This document shows positions 25,502 to 32,149 of a stretch of 32,149 nucleotides of DNA, one piece after another; the first letter of the stretch is position 1; each line of letters opens with the position of its first letter. The position numbers were made by a program, and so were the translations under genes. The DNA lies in NCBI GenBank assembly GCA_025360785.1, contig JANYBN010000060.1, positions 1-32,149 of the forward strand, in the 5' to 3' direction. The notes beneath the pieces are model-generated. The model saw only the letters and a list, made by a program, of their open reading frames with translations, did no database searches and was not told the DNA's origin. The DNA comes from Geobacter sp. Lineage in GTDB: Bacteria; Desulfobacterota; Desulfuromonadia; Geobacterales; Pseudopelobacteraceae.

Positions 25502-26473
25502 ATGGAAACCAAAGAACTATTCGTCCCTATCAGTCTGGAGAGTATCGAACCGGTTATCTTTCCTGATGTTGCCCTGTACATAAAAACCGGCGGCAACTAT
25601 GTACTGTATAAAAACAACGGTCGTGATTTCAGCGCTCATGACCACGAGCGCCTTTCCAAGCACGGGGTGGAGTTCGTATTCGTTTCCAAGAACGATATGG
25701 ATGTCATCACCAGCTACATGGAAGAAGCTGCCGAGCGGCTGCTTAAGGGCGATACCCTTACCTCAAGAGCAAAGGGTAAAATGATCTACCAGACATCCAT
25801 TAACTTCGTGGATGATATTTTCAACAATCCGGAAAAATCCACTGACCTGAACCGTACCAGACGTCTCATCGAAAACCTGATGCTGTATCTTTCGGACGAA
25901 CCGGACGCAATCAGCTCTCTGGAAACGGTTATGCTGCACAACTATCACACCTTTGTGCATTCGTTGCAGGTGGCGTCCTTGAGCCTGCTGATGCACTCCG
26001 AGGCCTACTCGCTGTCGCGCGACGAGATGCTTGATGTCGGCACCGGCGCCATCCTCCACGACTTCGGCAAGATATTTGTCCCGCAGGGGATTCTGAACAA
26101 GAACGGAAAGTTGAACGAAACAGAAATCGAGATTCTGAAACGTCATCCCGAGGAGGGATTCGTCTACCTGCAGAACAAGGGAGTACTGACTCCGGTGGCG
26201 CTGTCGATTGTCCGGTTCCACCATGAACGCTGCAACGGCAGCGGCTATCCGCTCGGGCTGGAGAATAACGAAATTCCACGGAGTGCCCAGGTAACCGGAA
26301 TTGCAGATGTCTATTGCACCCTTACAACTGACCATCATGGCAACAAGACCATGCCTCCCCACGTTGCTGTCCAGATAATGGAAAATCAGATGAATGGCCT
26401 GTTTTCGCCACATCTGCTGGGTACGCTCGAAAAGCTTGTCTGTACGGAGGAAGTACAGCAATTTATTCTGTAA
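25502..26473 (+). CDS. HD-GYP domain protein (probable cyclic-di-GMP phosphodiesterase)
   Basis: The HD-GYP domain lies at about 145-310. Seen are H153, the HD pair H186-D187 in AILHDFGK, H215 in RHPEEGF, and HHERCNGSGYP at 240-250; the Asp usual before the first Gly is Asn, a common variant. HD-GYP enzymes hydrolyse cyclic di-GMP. No receiver domain precedes it; residues 1-90 are an unassigned N-terminal domain. The gene has its own promoter and terminator, so it is a single-gene unit. Confidence 0.92.
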   Translation: METKELFVPISLESIEPVIFPDVALYIKTGGNYVLYKNNGRDFSAHDHERLSKHGVEFVFVSKNDMDVITSYMEEAAERLLKGDTLTSRAKGKMIYQTSINFVDDIFNNPEKSTDLNRTRRLIENLMLYLSDEPDAISSLETVMLHNYHTFVHSLQVASLSLLMHSEAYSLSRDEMLDVGTGAILHDFGKIFVPQGILNKNGKLNETEIEILKRHPEEGFVYLQNKGVLTPVALSIVRFHHERCNGSGYPLGLENNEIPRSAQVTGIADVYCTLTTDHHGNKTMPPHVAVQIMENQMNGLFSPHLLGTLEKLVCTEEVQQFIL

Positions 26474-26478
26474 TCGCT

Positions 26479-26510
26479 CCGGCCCGGACAGATAATCCGG
26501 GTCGGTTTTT
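26479..26510 (+). terminator. Intrinsic terminator after the HD-GYP gene
   Basis: A 10-bp stem (CCGGCCCGGA / TCCGGGTCGG, with one G-U pair) closes a seven-base loop and is followed at once by TTTTT. It begins six bases after the stop codon. Confidence 0.85.
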
Positions 26511-26531
26511 CAATAGTCATCATGAGGATAT

Positions 26532-27227
26532 GTGGATAATTCGCCGGTAATAGAGAAGATCAAGAAACTGCTGGCGCTGGCCAACTCCAGCAATGAACAT
26601 GAAGCCGCCCTTGCGGCCGGGCATGCCCAGCGTTTGCTGTCAGAGCACAATCTTGCCATGGCCGATATCGAGGCTTCCCACAGGCCGGATAAGGCCGACA
26701 AAGTGGAAACCGTTGTATCAAAGAGCCTGCCGAAATGGCTTCGCCACCTGAGCGCCGGGGTCAGCACGGCCTTCGACTGTCAGGCGATCCACCATCCTGC
26801 TACCGGCAAATTGACCTTTATCGGCGTTGGCGCCGATGTTCAGATCGCCGCCTATACCTTTTCCTATCTGGATCTTACCTTAAGAAAACTCTGTGGCGGA
26901 TATATGAAGCAGCATGTCTCCGGCACGCTTGCCAACCGCCACCGTGAGCTGATGCGCCACTCCTACTATCTGGGGGCGGTCTCCACCATCACCGGCCGCC
27001 TGAGAGAACAAAAAGTGCAGACTCCGATCACCACCGGTGCGCTGGTTCCGGTCAAAGAGGGGCTGATCAGGCAGGCAATGAGCGAGATCGGCCAGGTGAG
27101 GACCATGCACAGCCGCAGAAGCTACGTCAACTCCGATGCTTACAGCAGAGGGCAGACGGACGGCGGACAGGTCGGCATCCACCAGGGGATCGGCGGTGCT
27201 TCCTCGCTGCGCCGGATTGGCAGCTGA
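26532..27227 (+). CDS. DUF2786 domain protein
   Basis: The 231-residue product has an N-terminal DUF2786 domain (VIEKIKKLLALANSSNEHEA with AAGHAQRLLSEHNLAMADIE following) at about residues 6-50, then a second domain of mixed alpha/beta pattern. DUF2786 proteins are often found in phages and plasmids as well as chromosomes; function is unknown. The start is GTG 26532 with ATGAGGA upstream. It lies 21 bases after the HD-GYP terminator and 107 before lemA. Confidence 0.85.
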   Translation: MDNSPVIEKIKKLLALANSSNEHEAALAAGHAQRLLSEHNLAMADIEASHRPDKADKVETVVSKSLPKWLRHLSAGVSTAFDCQAIHHPATGKLTFIGVGADVQIAAYTFSYLDLTLRKLCGGYMKQHVSGTLANRHRELMRHSYYLGAVSTITGRLREQKVQTPITTGALVPVKEGLIRQAMSEIGQVRTMHSRRSYVNSDAYSRGQTDGGQVGIHQGIGGASSLRRIGS

Positions 27228-27300
27228 TGCCCGGCAACTCCATTCCTGATTTTCCCGCCTCACATTCCTTACTTGAAAATGCCGCTTAATAGGGTAGCAT

Positions 27301-27306
27301 TATAAT
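27301..27306 (+). promoter_or_regulatory. Possible -10 element of the lemA operon
   Basis: A perfect TATAAT lies 29 bases before the lemA start codon in the gap after the DUF2786 gene. No good -35 sequence is seen at 16-18 bases, so the promoter call is weak. Confidence 0.3.
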
Positions 27307-27334
27307 CTACAATCAATAGTAAGGAGACACCGCC

Positions 27335-27919
27335 ATGAAACGACTTATCTCGAAGATCCCCTTCATCCTCTTGCTGGCGCTTCTGTCCGGCTGCGGCTAC
27401 AACACCATGCAGGCCAACGAAGAAGCGGTGATTGCCGCCTGGGGCAACGTGGAATCCAGCTACCAGAGGCGGGCGGACCTGATCCCCAACCTCGTGGAGG
27501 TGGTCAAGGGGTACGCAAAACATGAGGCCGACACCCTTAAGGCGGTCACCGAGGCCCGCGCCAAGGTCGGCTCCATGCAGGTCACCAAGGATGTCCTCAA
27601 CGACCCTGCCACGCTGAACAAGTTTCAGCAGGTGCAGGGAGAACTCTCCGGCGCCCTCTCCCGGCTGATGGTGGTGGTGGAAAAATATCCCGACCTGAAG
27701 GCAAACCAGAACTTCATCGATCTGCAGAAACAGCTGGAAGGGACCGAGAACCGCATCAACGTAGCCCGCGAGCGCTACAACCAGTCGGTGCAGGTCTTTA
27801 ACACCAGCATCCGCACCTTCCCCAACTCCATGACCAATTCCATGATCCTGCACCTGCAGCGCAAGGAGGCGTTCAAAGCCGAGGAAGGGGCAAAAACAGC
27901 ACCCAAGGTAAAATTCTAA
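27335..27919 (+). CDS. lemA: LemA family lipoprotein
   Basis: The 194-residue protein begins with a hydrophobic signal and lipobox (LLSGC, Cys20), so it is probably a membrane-anchored lipoprotein. The rest is a coiled-coil LemA helix bundle: [17 protein letters not shown]-like residues [23 protein letters not shown] and [26 protein letters not shown] precedes ATG. LemA proteins commonly lie beside TPM-domain proteins, as here; function is poorly defined. Confidence 0.92.
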   Translation: MKRLISKIPFILLLALLSGCGYNTMQANEEAVIAAWGNVESSYQRRADLIPNLVEVVKGYAKHEADTLKAVTEARAKVGSMQVTKDVLNDPATLNKFQQVQGELSGALSRLMVVVEKYPDLKANQNFIDLQKQLEGTENRINVARERYNQSVQVFNTSIRTFPNSMTNSMILHLQRKEAFKAEEGAKTAPKVKF

Positions 27920-28006
27920 AACCTTTTTTATTTTTCACTGCGTTACTCTGCGTCCTCGCTTAGAAGCGCCTACTTCTGGCTGCGGTAAAAGTTTTATGGG
28001 GTTCCT

Positions 28007-28870
28007 ATGAGCTTTAAAAGTTTTATCATGCCGCTCATTCTGTTTCTGCTGCCGCTTACGGCGCTGGCGCTGGACGTCCCGCAGCTTGCGGGGCGGATCA
28101 ACGACTACGCCCGGATACTTTCCCCCGGGGCAACAACCATGCTGGAGCAGAAACTGGCCGCCTTCGAGCAGGATCAGTCAACCCAGGTAGTCGTGCTGAT
28201 TGTCCCGTCGCTGCAGGGTGATGACATCGACCAGTTTGCCATTCGCGTCGCGGATCAGTGGAAGATCGGCCAGAAGGGGAAAGACAACGGCGTGATCCTG
28301 GTAATGGCCCAGGCCGAAAAAAAGGTGCGCATCGAAGTCGGCATGGGGCTCCAGGGTGTGTTGCCGGATATTACCGCCGGCCGCATCATCCGCGACGTCA
28401 TGAGGCCATACCTTCGGATCGGCGACTTCGACCGGGGTGTCGAAGCGGGTATCGAAGCGATCATGGCCGCAACCAGGGGAGAGTTCAAGGCGACGCCCGG
28501 AGAGCGGGCGCAGCGCCCGAAGCATCGTGATGCCTCCACCTTCTTAACCTTCCTGCTCTTCACCGGCATCGCAGCAGCGGCCCTGGGCTCCGTTTCACGC
28601 CCCATGGCCGGCGTTGCCGGCGCAATCGGTCTTCCCCTGTCGGCCTTCATGGTTTTTCCCGGTCTTGCCCTGACATATCTGCTCATACTGGGCGCTGTCG
28701 GCCTGGTCGCCGGTTTTTTGATCAGTTTTCTGGCTCTGTTCGGACGCGGCGGGGGAGGGGGCTACTGGGGAGGCGGTGGTTTCGGCGGTGGTGGCTTCTC
28801 GTCCGGCGGTGGAGGATTTCTGGGAGGGGGAGGCGGCTTCGACGGCGGCGGCGCCTCCGATGGCTGGTGA
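28007..28870 (+). CDS. TPM domain protein with Gly-rich C-terminus (YgcG-like)
   Basis: The 287-residue protein has a signal peptide (about residues 1-22), a TPM/YgcG domain (about 25-160, LAGRINDYARILSPGATTML and GKDNGVILVMAQAEKKVRIE), two hydrophobic segments (about 180-205 and 220-250) and a very Gly-rich tail with repeated GGGGF. This is the classic architecture that accompanies lemA. GGGGTTCCT precedes ATG, a weak ribosome binding site. The lemA gap is 87 bases. Confidence 0.9.
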   Translation: MSFKSFIMPLILFLLPLTALALDVPQLAGRINDYARILSPGATTMLEQKLAAFEQDQSTQVVVLIVPSLQGDDIDQFAIRVADQWKIGQKGKDNGVILVMAQAEKKVRIEVGMGLQGVLPDITAGRIIRDVMRPYLRIGDFDRGVEAGIEAIMAATRGEFKATPGERAQRPKHRDASTFLTFLLFTGIAAAALGSVSRPMAGVAGAIGLPLSAFMVFPGLALTYLLILGAVGLVAGFLISFLALFGRGGGGGYWGGGGFGGGGFSSGGGGFLGGGGGFDGGGASDGW

Positions 28871-28874
28871 CAAT

Positions 28875-29507
28875 ATGACTGAGACTATCTCGAAATATCT
28901 GAATGCGGAACAAGAGGCCATCATCCGGGAAGCGGTCAAACGCGCCGAGGACGGCACGTCCGGGGAAATCGTCCCCATGCTGGTGGTCGAAAGCGATGAC
29001 TATTGCGAAGCCGCCGTGCATGCCGCCGTCATCACGGCGGCCCTCGTCTCCCTGGTCGTCGCGCTCGTTATCCACGACACCTCGATCTGGCTCTTTATTC
29101 CCCTTACCTTCATTCTCTACCTGCCGCTGCTGGCTCTGGCCCGCCGACTCCCGCCGCTCAAATTCGCCTTCACCCCGACAGCACACGTCCGCTCTGTCGT
29201 ACATCAAAGGGCCATTCGCGCCTTTCACGAAAAGGGGCTGCACCGCACCCGCGAGGAAAACGGCATTCTCATCTTCATCTCCCTGCTGGAGCGCAAGGTC
29301 TGGATACTGGGCGACCGGGGCATCGACGCGGTCATCCCGCCGGAGCGCTGGAGCGCCATGGCGTCAGCGCTTGCCCTGGGGATCCGCGAGGGCCGCATGG
29401 TGGAGTCGCTTGTCACAACCATCGCCGAAGTGGGCGACATCCTGAAACAGCATTTTCCGCACCGAAAAGACGATGCCAACGAACTCCCTGACCTGATTGA
29501 GGAGTGA
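28875..29507 (+). CDS. Second TPM domain membrane protein
   Basis: The 210-residue protein has a TPM-like domain split by a hydrophobic hairpin at about residues 45-95. The ends EAVKRAEDGTSGEIVPMLVV and GILIFISLLERKVWILGDRG resemble the TPM fold. It lacks a signal peptide and Gly-rich tail, so it complements the preceding gene. ATG 28875 follows the upstream stop by four bases; ATG 28860, overlapping it, is an alternative. GGTGA lies before the chosen start. The last gene of the lemA cluster. Confidence 0.82.
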   Translation: MTETISKYLNAEQEAIIREAVKRAEDGTSGEIVPMLVVESDDYCEAAVHAAVITAALVSLVVALVIHDTSIWLFIPLTFILYLPLLALARRLPPLKFAFTPTAHVRSVVHQRAIRAFHEKGLHRTREENGILIFISLLERKVWILGDRGIDAVIPPERWSAMASALALGIREGRMVESLVTTIAEVGDILKQHFPHRKDDANELPDLIEE

Positions 29508-29525
29508 CACTCCGCAACGGGCCTA

Positions 29526-29750
29526 TCAGCTCCTCGCCAGTCGGTACACCAGACCGCTGCCGGTACGGTAACTGCGGCAGCCACCCGGCGATATGGAGAC
29601 GACAGGTCTCTGTTCTTTCATTGATGGCAGCAGTGCCGTCAAAATGCTGCTTCCGGAAATTGCTCTTGCACCCTTCATGATGATTGCTTCAAACTCCACC
29701 CACAAGCCAAATACAACAATTACTGCGCCGCACAGGGTAATCGGTTCCAT
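29526..29750 (-). CDS. Small hydrophobic protein downstream of lexA
   Basis: The 74-residue protein starts with a hydrophobic helix (ITLCGAVIVVFGLWVEFE) and ends with a polar, glycine- and arginine-rich tail. GGGAG lies eight bases before ATG, a good ribosome binding site. It is 114 bases after lexA on the same strand and ends 18 bases from the TPM gene, tail to tail. No family is recognised. It could be a membrane-anchored member of a lexA transcript. Confidence 0.6.
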   Translation of the reverse strand: MEPITLCGAVIVVFGLWVEFEAIIMKGARAISGSSILTALLPSMKEQRPVVSISPGGCRSYRTGSGLVYRLARS

Positions 29751-29864
29751 TATTCACGCTCCCGCTATTTGATTGTTCATAAACTGTTCGATCTGCCAAA
29801 TCCTGCCAATCCGCTCATGCCCCGTTACACCAATTTTAAATCAAAGATGAAATCAAGGCGGCAA

Positions 29865-30503
29865 TTACATCCGCCGGTATACGCCGATCACCTTGCCGAC
29901 AATACTCACCTCGCCATCTTCGGGACGTATGATGATCGGCCCCATGGCCGGGTTCGCCGGCTGCAGACGGATGTGATCCTGCTCGCGATAGAACCATTTG
30001 AGGGTCACCTCGCCGTCAACCATGGCAACGACGGTATCCTTGTTGTCGGCATTCGGCTGCGGCCGCACCAGCGCCAGGTCGCCATCCAGGATGCCGGCAT
30101 TTATCATTGACTCGCCGCTGACCTTCAGAAAAAAACAGTCATGGCCCTTTACAGCCACCGGATCAACGGAGAAGTACCCTTGAATATCCTCGATAGCCGG
30201 GGCAAGGTGACCGGCGCGCACGGTGCCGACAATCGGCAGGGACACCGACGGAATGACCGGTGCCTTCGCCGCTGTCTTCAGGGTAATCCCCCGATTTACA
30301 TGATCCCGCCTGATGTATCCCTTTCGCTCCAGTGCACTCAGATGTTTCATAACTGGCAGCGTCCCCGAAACATTCAGGTGGCTGGCAATTTCCCGCTGAC
30401 TGGGTGCATAGCCGTTATCACCGGAGAACGAGGTGATGAACTGCAACACCTGATTCTGGCGCTGAGTGAGTGTGTTGGCCGCTTGTGGAGTATAGGTAGT
30501 CAT
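29865..30503 (-). CDS. lexA: LexA repressor
   Basis: LexA represses the SOS regulon and cleaves itself when RecA is activated. The winged-helix DNA-binding domain is at residues 10-75 (TQRQNQVLQFITSFSGDNGY), with recognition-region YAPSQREIASHLNVSG. The C-terminal protease domain has the cleavage site A97-G98 (VRAGHLAPAIEDI), Ser132 in GESMINAG and Lys169 in VTLKWF, the catalytic dyad. Length 212 is typical. The start codon lies in a perfect palindrome that is probably the gene's own operator. Confidence 0.95.
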   Translation of the reverse strand: MTTYTPQAANTLTQRQNQVLQFITSFSGDNGYAPSQREIASHLNVSGTLPVMKHLSALERKGYIRRDHVNRGITLKTAAKAPVIPSVSLPIVGTVRAGHLAPAIEDIQGYFSVDPVAVKGHDCFFLKVSGESMINAGILDGDLALVRPQPNADNKDTVVAMVDGEVTLKWFYREQDHIRLQPANPAMGPIIIRPEDGEVSIVGKVIGVYRRM

Positions 30504-30518
30504 ATGACTACCTATACT
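30489..30518. promoter_or_regulatory. LexA operator, 30-bp perfect palindrome
   Basis: The half-site AGTATAGGTAGTCAT is repeated perfectly inverted, giving 30 bases centred between 30503 and 30504. Its core GGTAGTCATATGACTACC has the spacing of the Geobacter LexA motif as I recall it (GGTTN2CN4GN3ACC), with A in place of the fourth T. It covers the -10 box and the lexA start codon, so bound LexA would block both. Confidence 0.8.
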
Positions 30519-30539
30519 GATTTTTTATTTATCTGTCAA
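30511..30539 (-). promoter_or_regulatory. lexA promoter
   Basis: On the minus strand, a consensus TTGACA (30539-30534) and TATAGG (30516-30511) are 17 bases apart. The -10 lies inside the palindrome. The start codon follows the -10 by only seven bases, so transcription would begin at or next to the ATG, giving a leaderless or nearly leaderless mRNA. Confidence 0.7.
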
Positions 30540-30542
30540 CAA

Positions 30543-30912
30543 TTACTGTACTTGGACAGCTGTCAAGGATGGTAAAATTGTGGATATTGCAGTACGACAT
30601 ACGAAGGCAGCCCAACCTGAAAAGCGTGCGGCCAAATCATAAAGTATCCTCACCTTGTTTTTGCTCATACATGTCACCCACCTGTCAAACTTCACCCCGG
30701 CGCCACCTATATCTGCTCCCCACAACCGCCCTTACCCGTCCACCCCCCTTTTAAATCCCCTTGCTTTCTCAGTGCGGCTAAATAATACTTGCGAATCGCC
30801 CGAATCAGTTTTTGCTGAGCATAAACAAATATGAAGCCAACTGTTGCTATACTTGAGTCAATTCAATAAACCTGATCATCCTGCACCGTTGGCCCCACCC
30901 GGAGATGTAATC
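30543..30912. other. Gene-free stretch upstream of the rhuM remnant
   Basis: About 370 bases hold no convincing gene. A short open stretch ending in TAA at 30640-30642 (VKDGKIVDIAVRHTKAAQPE is part of its translation) could be the tail of a lost gene. The rest is low in coding character, with a C-rich run around 30732-30760. No terminator was seen. Confidence 0.5.
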
Positions 30913-31324
30913 ATGAAAAATGAAACAAACCAGTTCCTGATCTATCGCAGCGAGGATGGCCGCACCAAAATTGATGTCATGCTGGAGGCGGAAACCCTGT
31001 GGCTAAACCAGAAACAGCTTACCTAACTTTTCGGCAAGGCCAAGGGGACCATCAGTGAACATATCAAGCATGTCTTTGAAGATGGTGAGCTGAACCCGGA
31101 AGCAACTGTTCGGTTTTTCCGAACAGTTCAAAATGAAGGGAATCGTGAAGTAGCCCGAGAAGTTGAACACTACAACCTGGATATGGTGCTTGCCCTGGGT
31201 TAACCAACTGGGAGGGCGCACGTATCCGTAGGAGCTTTCAAAATTCCGGGTGATTGATGACAGGAAATATGAATCCGATTTTGACCGCATGGTAAAGCTT
31301 GTGCCGGGAAAGAAAGATGAGTGA
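30913..31324 (+). pseudogene. RhuM family remnant
   Basis: The first part (30913-31200) reads NQFLIYRSEDGRTKIDVMLE, then WLNQKQLT, a TAA stop at 31024, LFGKAKGTISEHIKHVFEDG and NREVAREVEHYNLDMVLALG, which matches the N-terminal third of RhuM family proteins. A second TAA ends it at 31201. From 31232 a different frame gives ELSKFRVIDDRKYESDFDRM and ends at 31324, which matches the C-terminus of the same family. The middle of about 200 residues is missing, so the gene is dead by a nonsense codon, a large deletion and a frame change. GGAGATG lies before the ATG. Confidence 0.85.
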
Positions 31325-31352
31325 GCTGATTACTACTTGAAAAGGAGAAACC

Positions 31353-31577
31353 ATGAAAAAATACATCCTGATTCTGTTGACCGTTTGCTGCACGGCCTTG
31401 ACCGCCTGTTCCGGCGACCAGGGGAAGCAGCAGCTTGAAACGGCGCAGTTCGAAGAGAAACAGAACAACAGGGCGCATGCCGTAAAACTTTACGAAGAGG
31501 TGGTCACAAAGTATCCGGGCTCGCCAAACGCAAAGATTGCCCAGGAACGGCTGAATGTGCTGAAGGAGGGTAAGTGA
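31353..31577 (+). CDS. Small lipoprotein with TPR-like segment
   Basis: The 74-residue protein has a signal ending in a lipobox (LTAC, Cys19), so it should be lipid-anchored. The mature part (HAVKLYEEVVTKYPGSPNAK, then AQERLNVLK) resembles one TPR-like helix pair of BamD/YbgF-type proteins. AAAGGAG precedes ATG. It is too short for a full TPR domain; function unknown. A hairpin follows. Confidence 0.8.
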   Translation: MKKYILILLTVCCTALTACSGDQGKQQLETAQFEEKQNNRAHAVKLYEEVVTKYPGSPNAKIAQERLNVLKEGK

Positions 31578-31601
31578 CGGGGGGATCGCCTATTTGCACC
31601 A

Positions 31602-31630
31602 AATGGTGGCTGATCAGCCGCCATTGCTGT
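31602..31630 (+). terminator. Possible terminator after the small lipoprotein
   Basis: AATGGTGGCT (31602-31611) pairs with AGCCGCCATT (31616-31625) through a four-base loop, with one G-U pair; it is followed by only a short T run (GCTGTTT). It would separate the lipoprotein gene from brnT. Confidence 0.45.
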
Positions 31631-31657
31631 TTAGTAAACACAGATTAAAGAGCCTGC

Positions 31658-31686
31658 TTGCCAATGATTATGCTCTGGTGTATATT
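31658..31686 (+). promoter_or_regulatory. brnTA promoter
   Basis: TTGCCA (31658-31663) and TATATT (31681-31686) are 17 bases apart; each matches sigma70 consensus in five of six positions. It lies 24 bases before the brnT start codon. Confidence 0.65.
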
Positions 31687-31699
31687 CTAGCCATATACA
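31679..31699. promoter_or_regulatory. Candidate BrnA operator
   Basis: TGTATAT (31679-31685) and ATATACA (31693-31699) are a 7-bp inverted repeat with a seven-base gap, overlapping the brnT -10 box. BrnA-type antitoxins autorepress through such operators in characterised systems; binding here is inferred. Confidence 0.5.
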
Positions 31700-31709
31700 A
31701 GGAGCTGTA

Positions 31710-32003
31710 ATGGGGCCATTTGACAAGATAACCGGTTTTGAATGGGATAGTGGCAACGAGAGTAAAAACGTTAAAAACGGCGTTGCGCCTGCTGAAGCAG
31801 AGCAGGTGTTTCTGAATGAACCGCTTATTGTGCTTGATGACCTGAAACACAGCAATACGGAGCAACGTTTCCACGCTTTGGGCCAAACCGGCGAAGGTCG
31901 GTTGTTGCATATCACTTTCACCATTCGCACCGGCAGAATTCGGGTAATTTCCGCCAGGGACATGCATCGAAAGGAGCGGGCAATTTATGAGCAAGAAACT
32001 TAA
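31710..32003 (+). CDS. brnT: BrnT family toxin
   Basis: BrnT toxins are small RNases of the RelE fold that arrest translation. The 97-residue product has FEWDSGNESKN near the N-terminus, AEAEQVFLNEPLIVLDDLKH and the C-terminal RIRVISARDMHRKERAIYE, all typical. The usual Lys-His-Gly near residue 23 reads KNGV, so one His is replaced by Asn, which could affect activity. GGAG lies six bases before the ATG. The antitoxin start overlaps the end by 17 bases. Confidence 0.88.
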   Translation: MGPFDKITGFEWDSGNESKNVKNGVAPAEAEQVFLNEPLIVLDDLKHSNTEQRFHALGQTGEGRLLHITFTIRTGRIRVISARDMHRKERAIYEQET

Positions 32004-32149
32004 AGAGATACCGAAGTTTGCTGACGAGGCTGAGGAGCGTGAGTTCTGGATGACCCACGACACGACCGATTATATTGACTGGTCGAAAGCCAAACGAGTC
32101 ACGTTTCCGAATCTGAAGCTGACGACACAATCCATATCGCTGAGACTGC
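31987..32149 (+). CDS. brnA: BrnA/CopG family antitoxin, partial
   Basis: The frame begins MSKKLKEIPKFADEAEEREF and continues WMTHDTTDYIDWSKAKRVTF and then PNLKLTTQSISLRL, running off the right edge. This is the N-terminal half of the CopG-type antitoxins that accompany BrnT; the ribbon-helix-helix part (SISLRL onward) is cut off. Its start lies inside brnT, so toxin comes first and the two are coupled. AAAGGAG (31970-31976) supplies the ribosome binding site. Confidence 0.85.
   Translation, partial: MSKKLKEIPKFADEAEEREFWMTHDTTDYIDWSKAKRVTFPNLKLTTQSISLRL

Noticed and set aside
28903-29491. Two long Arg/Ser/Pro-rich frames overlapping the second TPM gene
   Set aside because: Composition is that of out-of-frame GC-rich DNA; the TPM frame has domain matches and membrane segments.
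30560-30566. A second TTGACAG on the minus strand as another lexA -35
   Set aside because: The sequence 17-18 bases downstream has no -10 likeness; the nearer TTGACA fits far better.
30543-30642. A tail of a lost gene upstream of lexA
   Set aside because: About 33 codons open before TAA, but no start, no ribosome binding site and no family recognised; too short to call.
1-32149. CRISPR arrays, tRNA, rRNA or IS elements
   Set aside because: No regular spaced repeats, cloverleaf-type sequence, rRNA signature or transposase with terminal repeats was seen.

Overview
The window reads as chromosomal DNA from a Geobacter-like member of the Desulfuromonadales (Deltaproteobacteria). This rests on the intact tuf/S10/spc/alpha ribosomal gene order, a selD-yedF selenium pair, an orphan HyfB-type membrane protein, a lemA/TPM cluster, and a lexA gene whose operator almost matches the motif I recall for Geobacter LexA. 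The species assignment is inference; no rRNA or other marker is present.

Region 1 (1-15100) is one long plus-strand operon: the end of tuf, then rpsJ-rplC-rplD-rplW-rplB-rpsS-rplV-rpsC-rplP-rpmC-rpsQ, rplN-rplX-rplE-rpsN-rpsH-rplF-rplR-rpsE-rpmD-rplO-secY-adk-map-rpmJ, and rpsM-rpsK-rpsD-rpoA-rplQ. It closes with a perfect 14-bp terminator hairpin. Two genes too short for routine ORF calling, rpmD and rpmJ, are present. Nine genes start with TTG or GTG; the four TTG starts are all small-subunit proteins (rpsC, rpsE, rpsM, rpsD). The block is visibly more AT-rich than what follows.

Region 2 (15239-16918) is selD-yedF, for selenophosphate synthesis and selenium handling.

Region 3 (16931-20747, minus strand) is the most interesting part. 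It is a compact three-gene operon with a good sigma70-like promoter: an EIIA(Ntr)-like protein with an N-terminal DNA-binding domain, an orphan HyfB-type proton-translocating membrane subunit, and a 359-aa protein with a beta/CsoSCA-type carbonic anhydrase zinc site. No hydrogenase or carboxysome genes are nearby. The pairing resembles the DabA/DabB (MpsB/MpsA) inorganic-carbon pumps but with different proteins, so it may be an undescribed energy-coupled CO2/bicarbonate module with its own regulator.

Region 4 (20895-29507, plus strand) is ordinary accessory and housekeeping material: a coupled DUF815 ATPase/mutT/EamA transporter set, a palindromic intergenic repeat, an inositol monophosphatase linked through a 20-codon bridging ORF to a membrane TraB-like protein, an HD-GYP protein with promoter and terminator, a DUF2786 protein, and a lemA-TPM-TPM cluster.

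Region 5 (29526-32149) contains lexA on the minus strand with a 30-bp perfect palindrome over its -10 box and start codon, followed by a small membrane protein. Beyond it lie an eroded rhuM pseudogene, a small lipoprotein, and a brnT-brnA toxin-antitoxin pair that runs off the right end.
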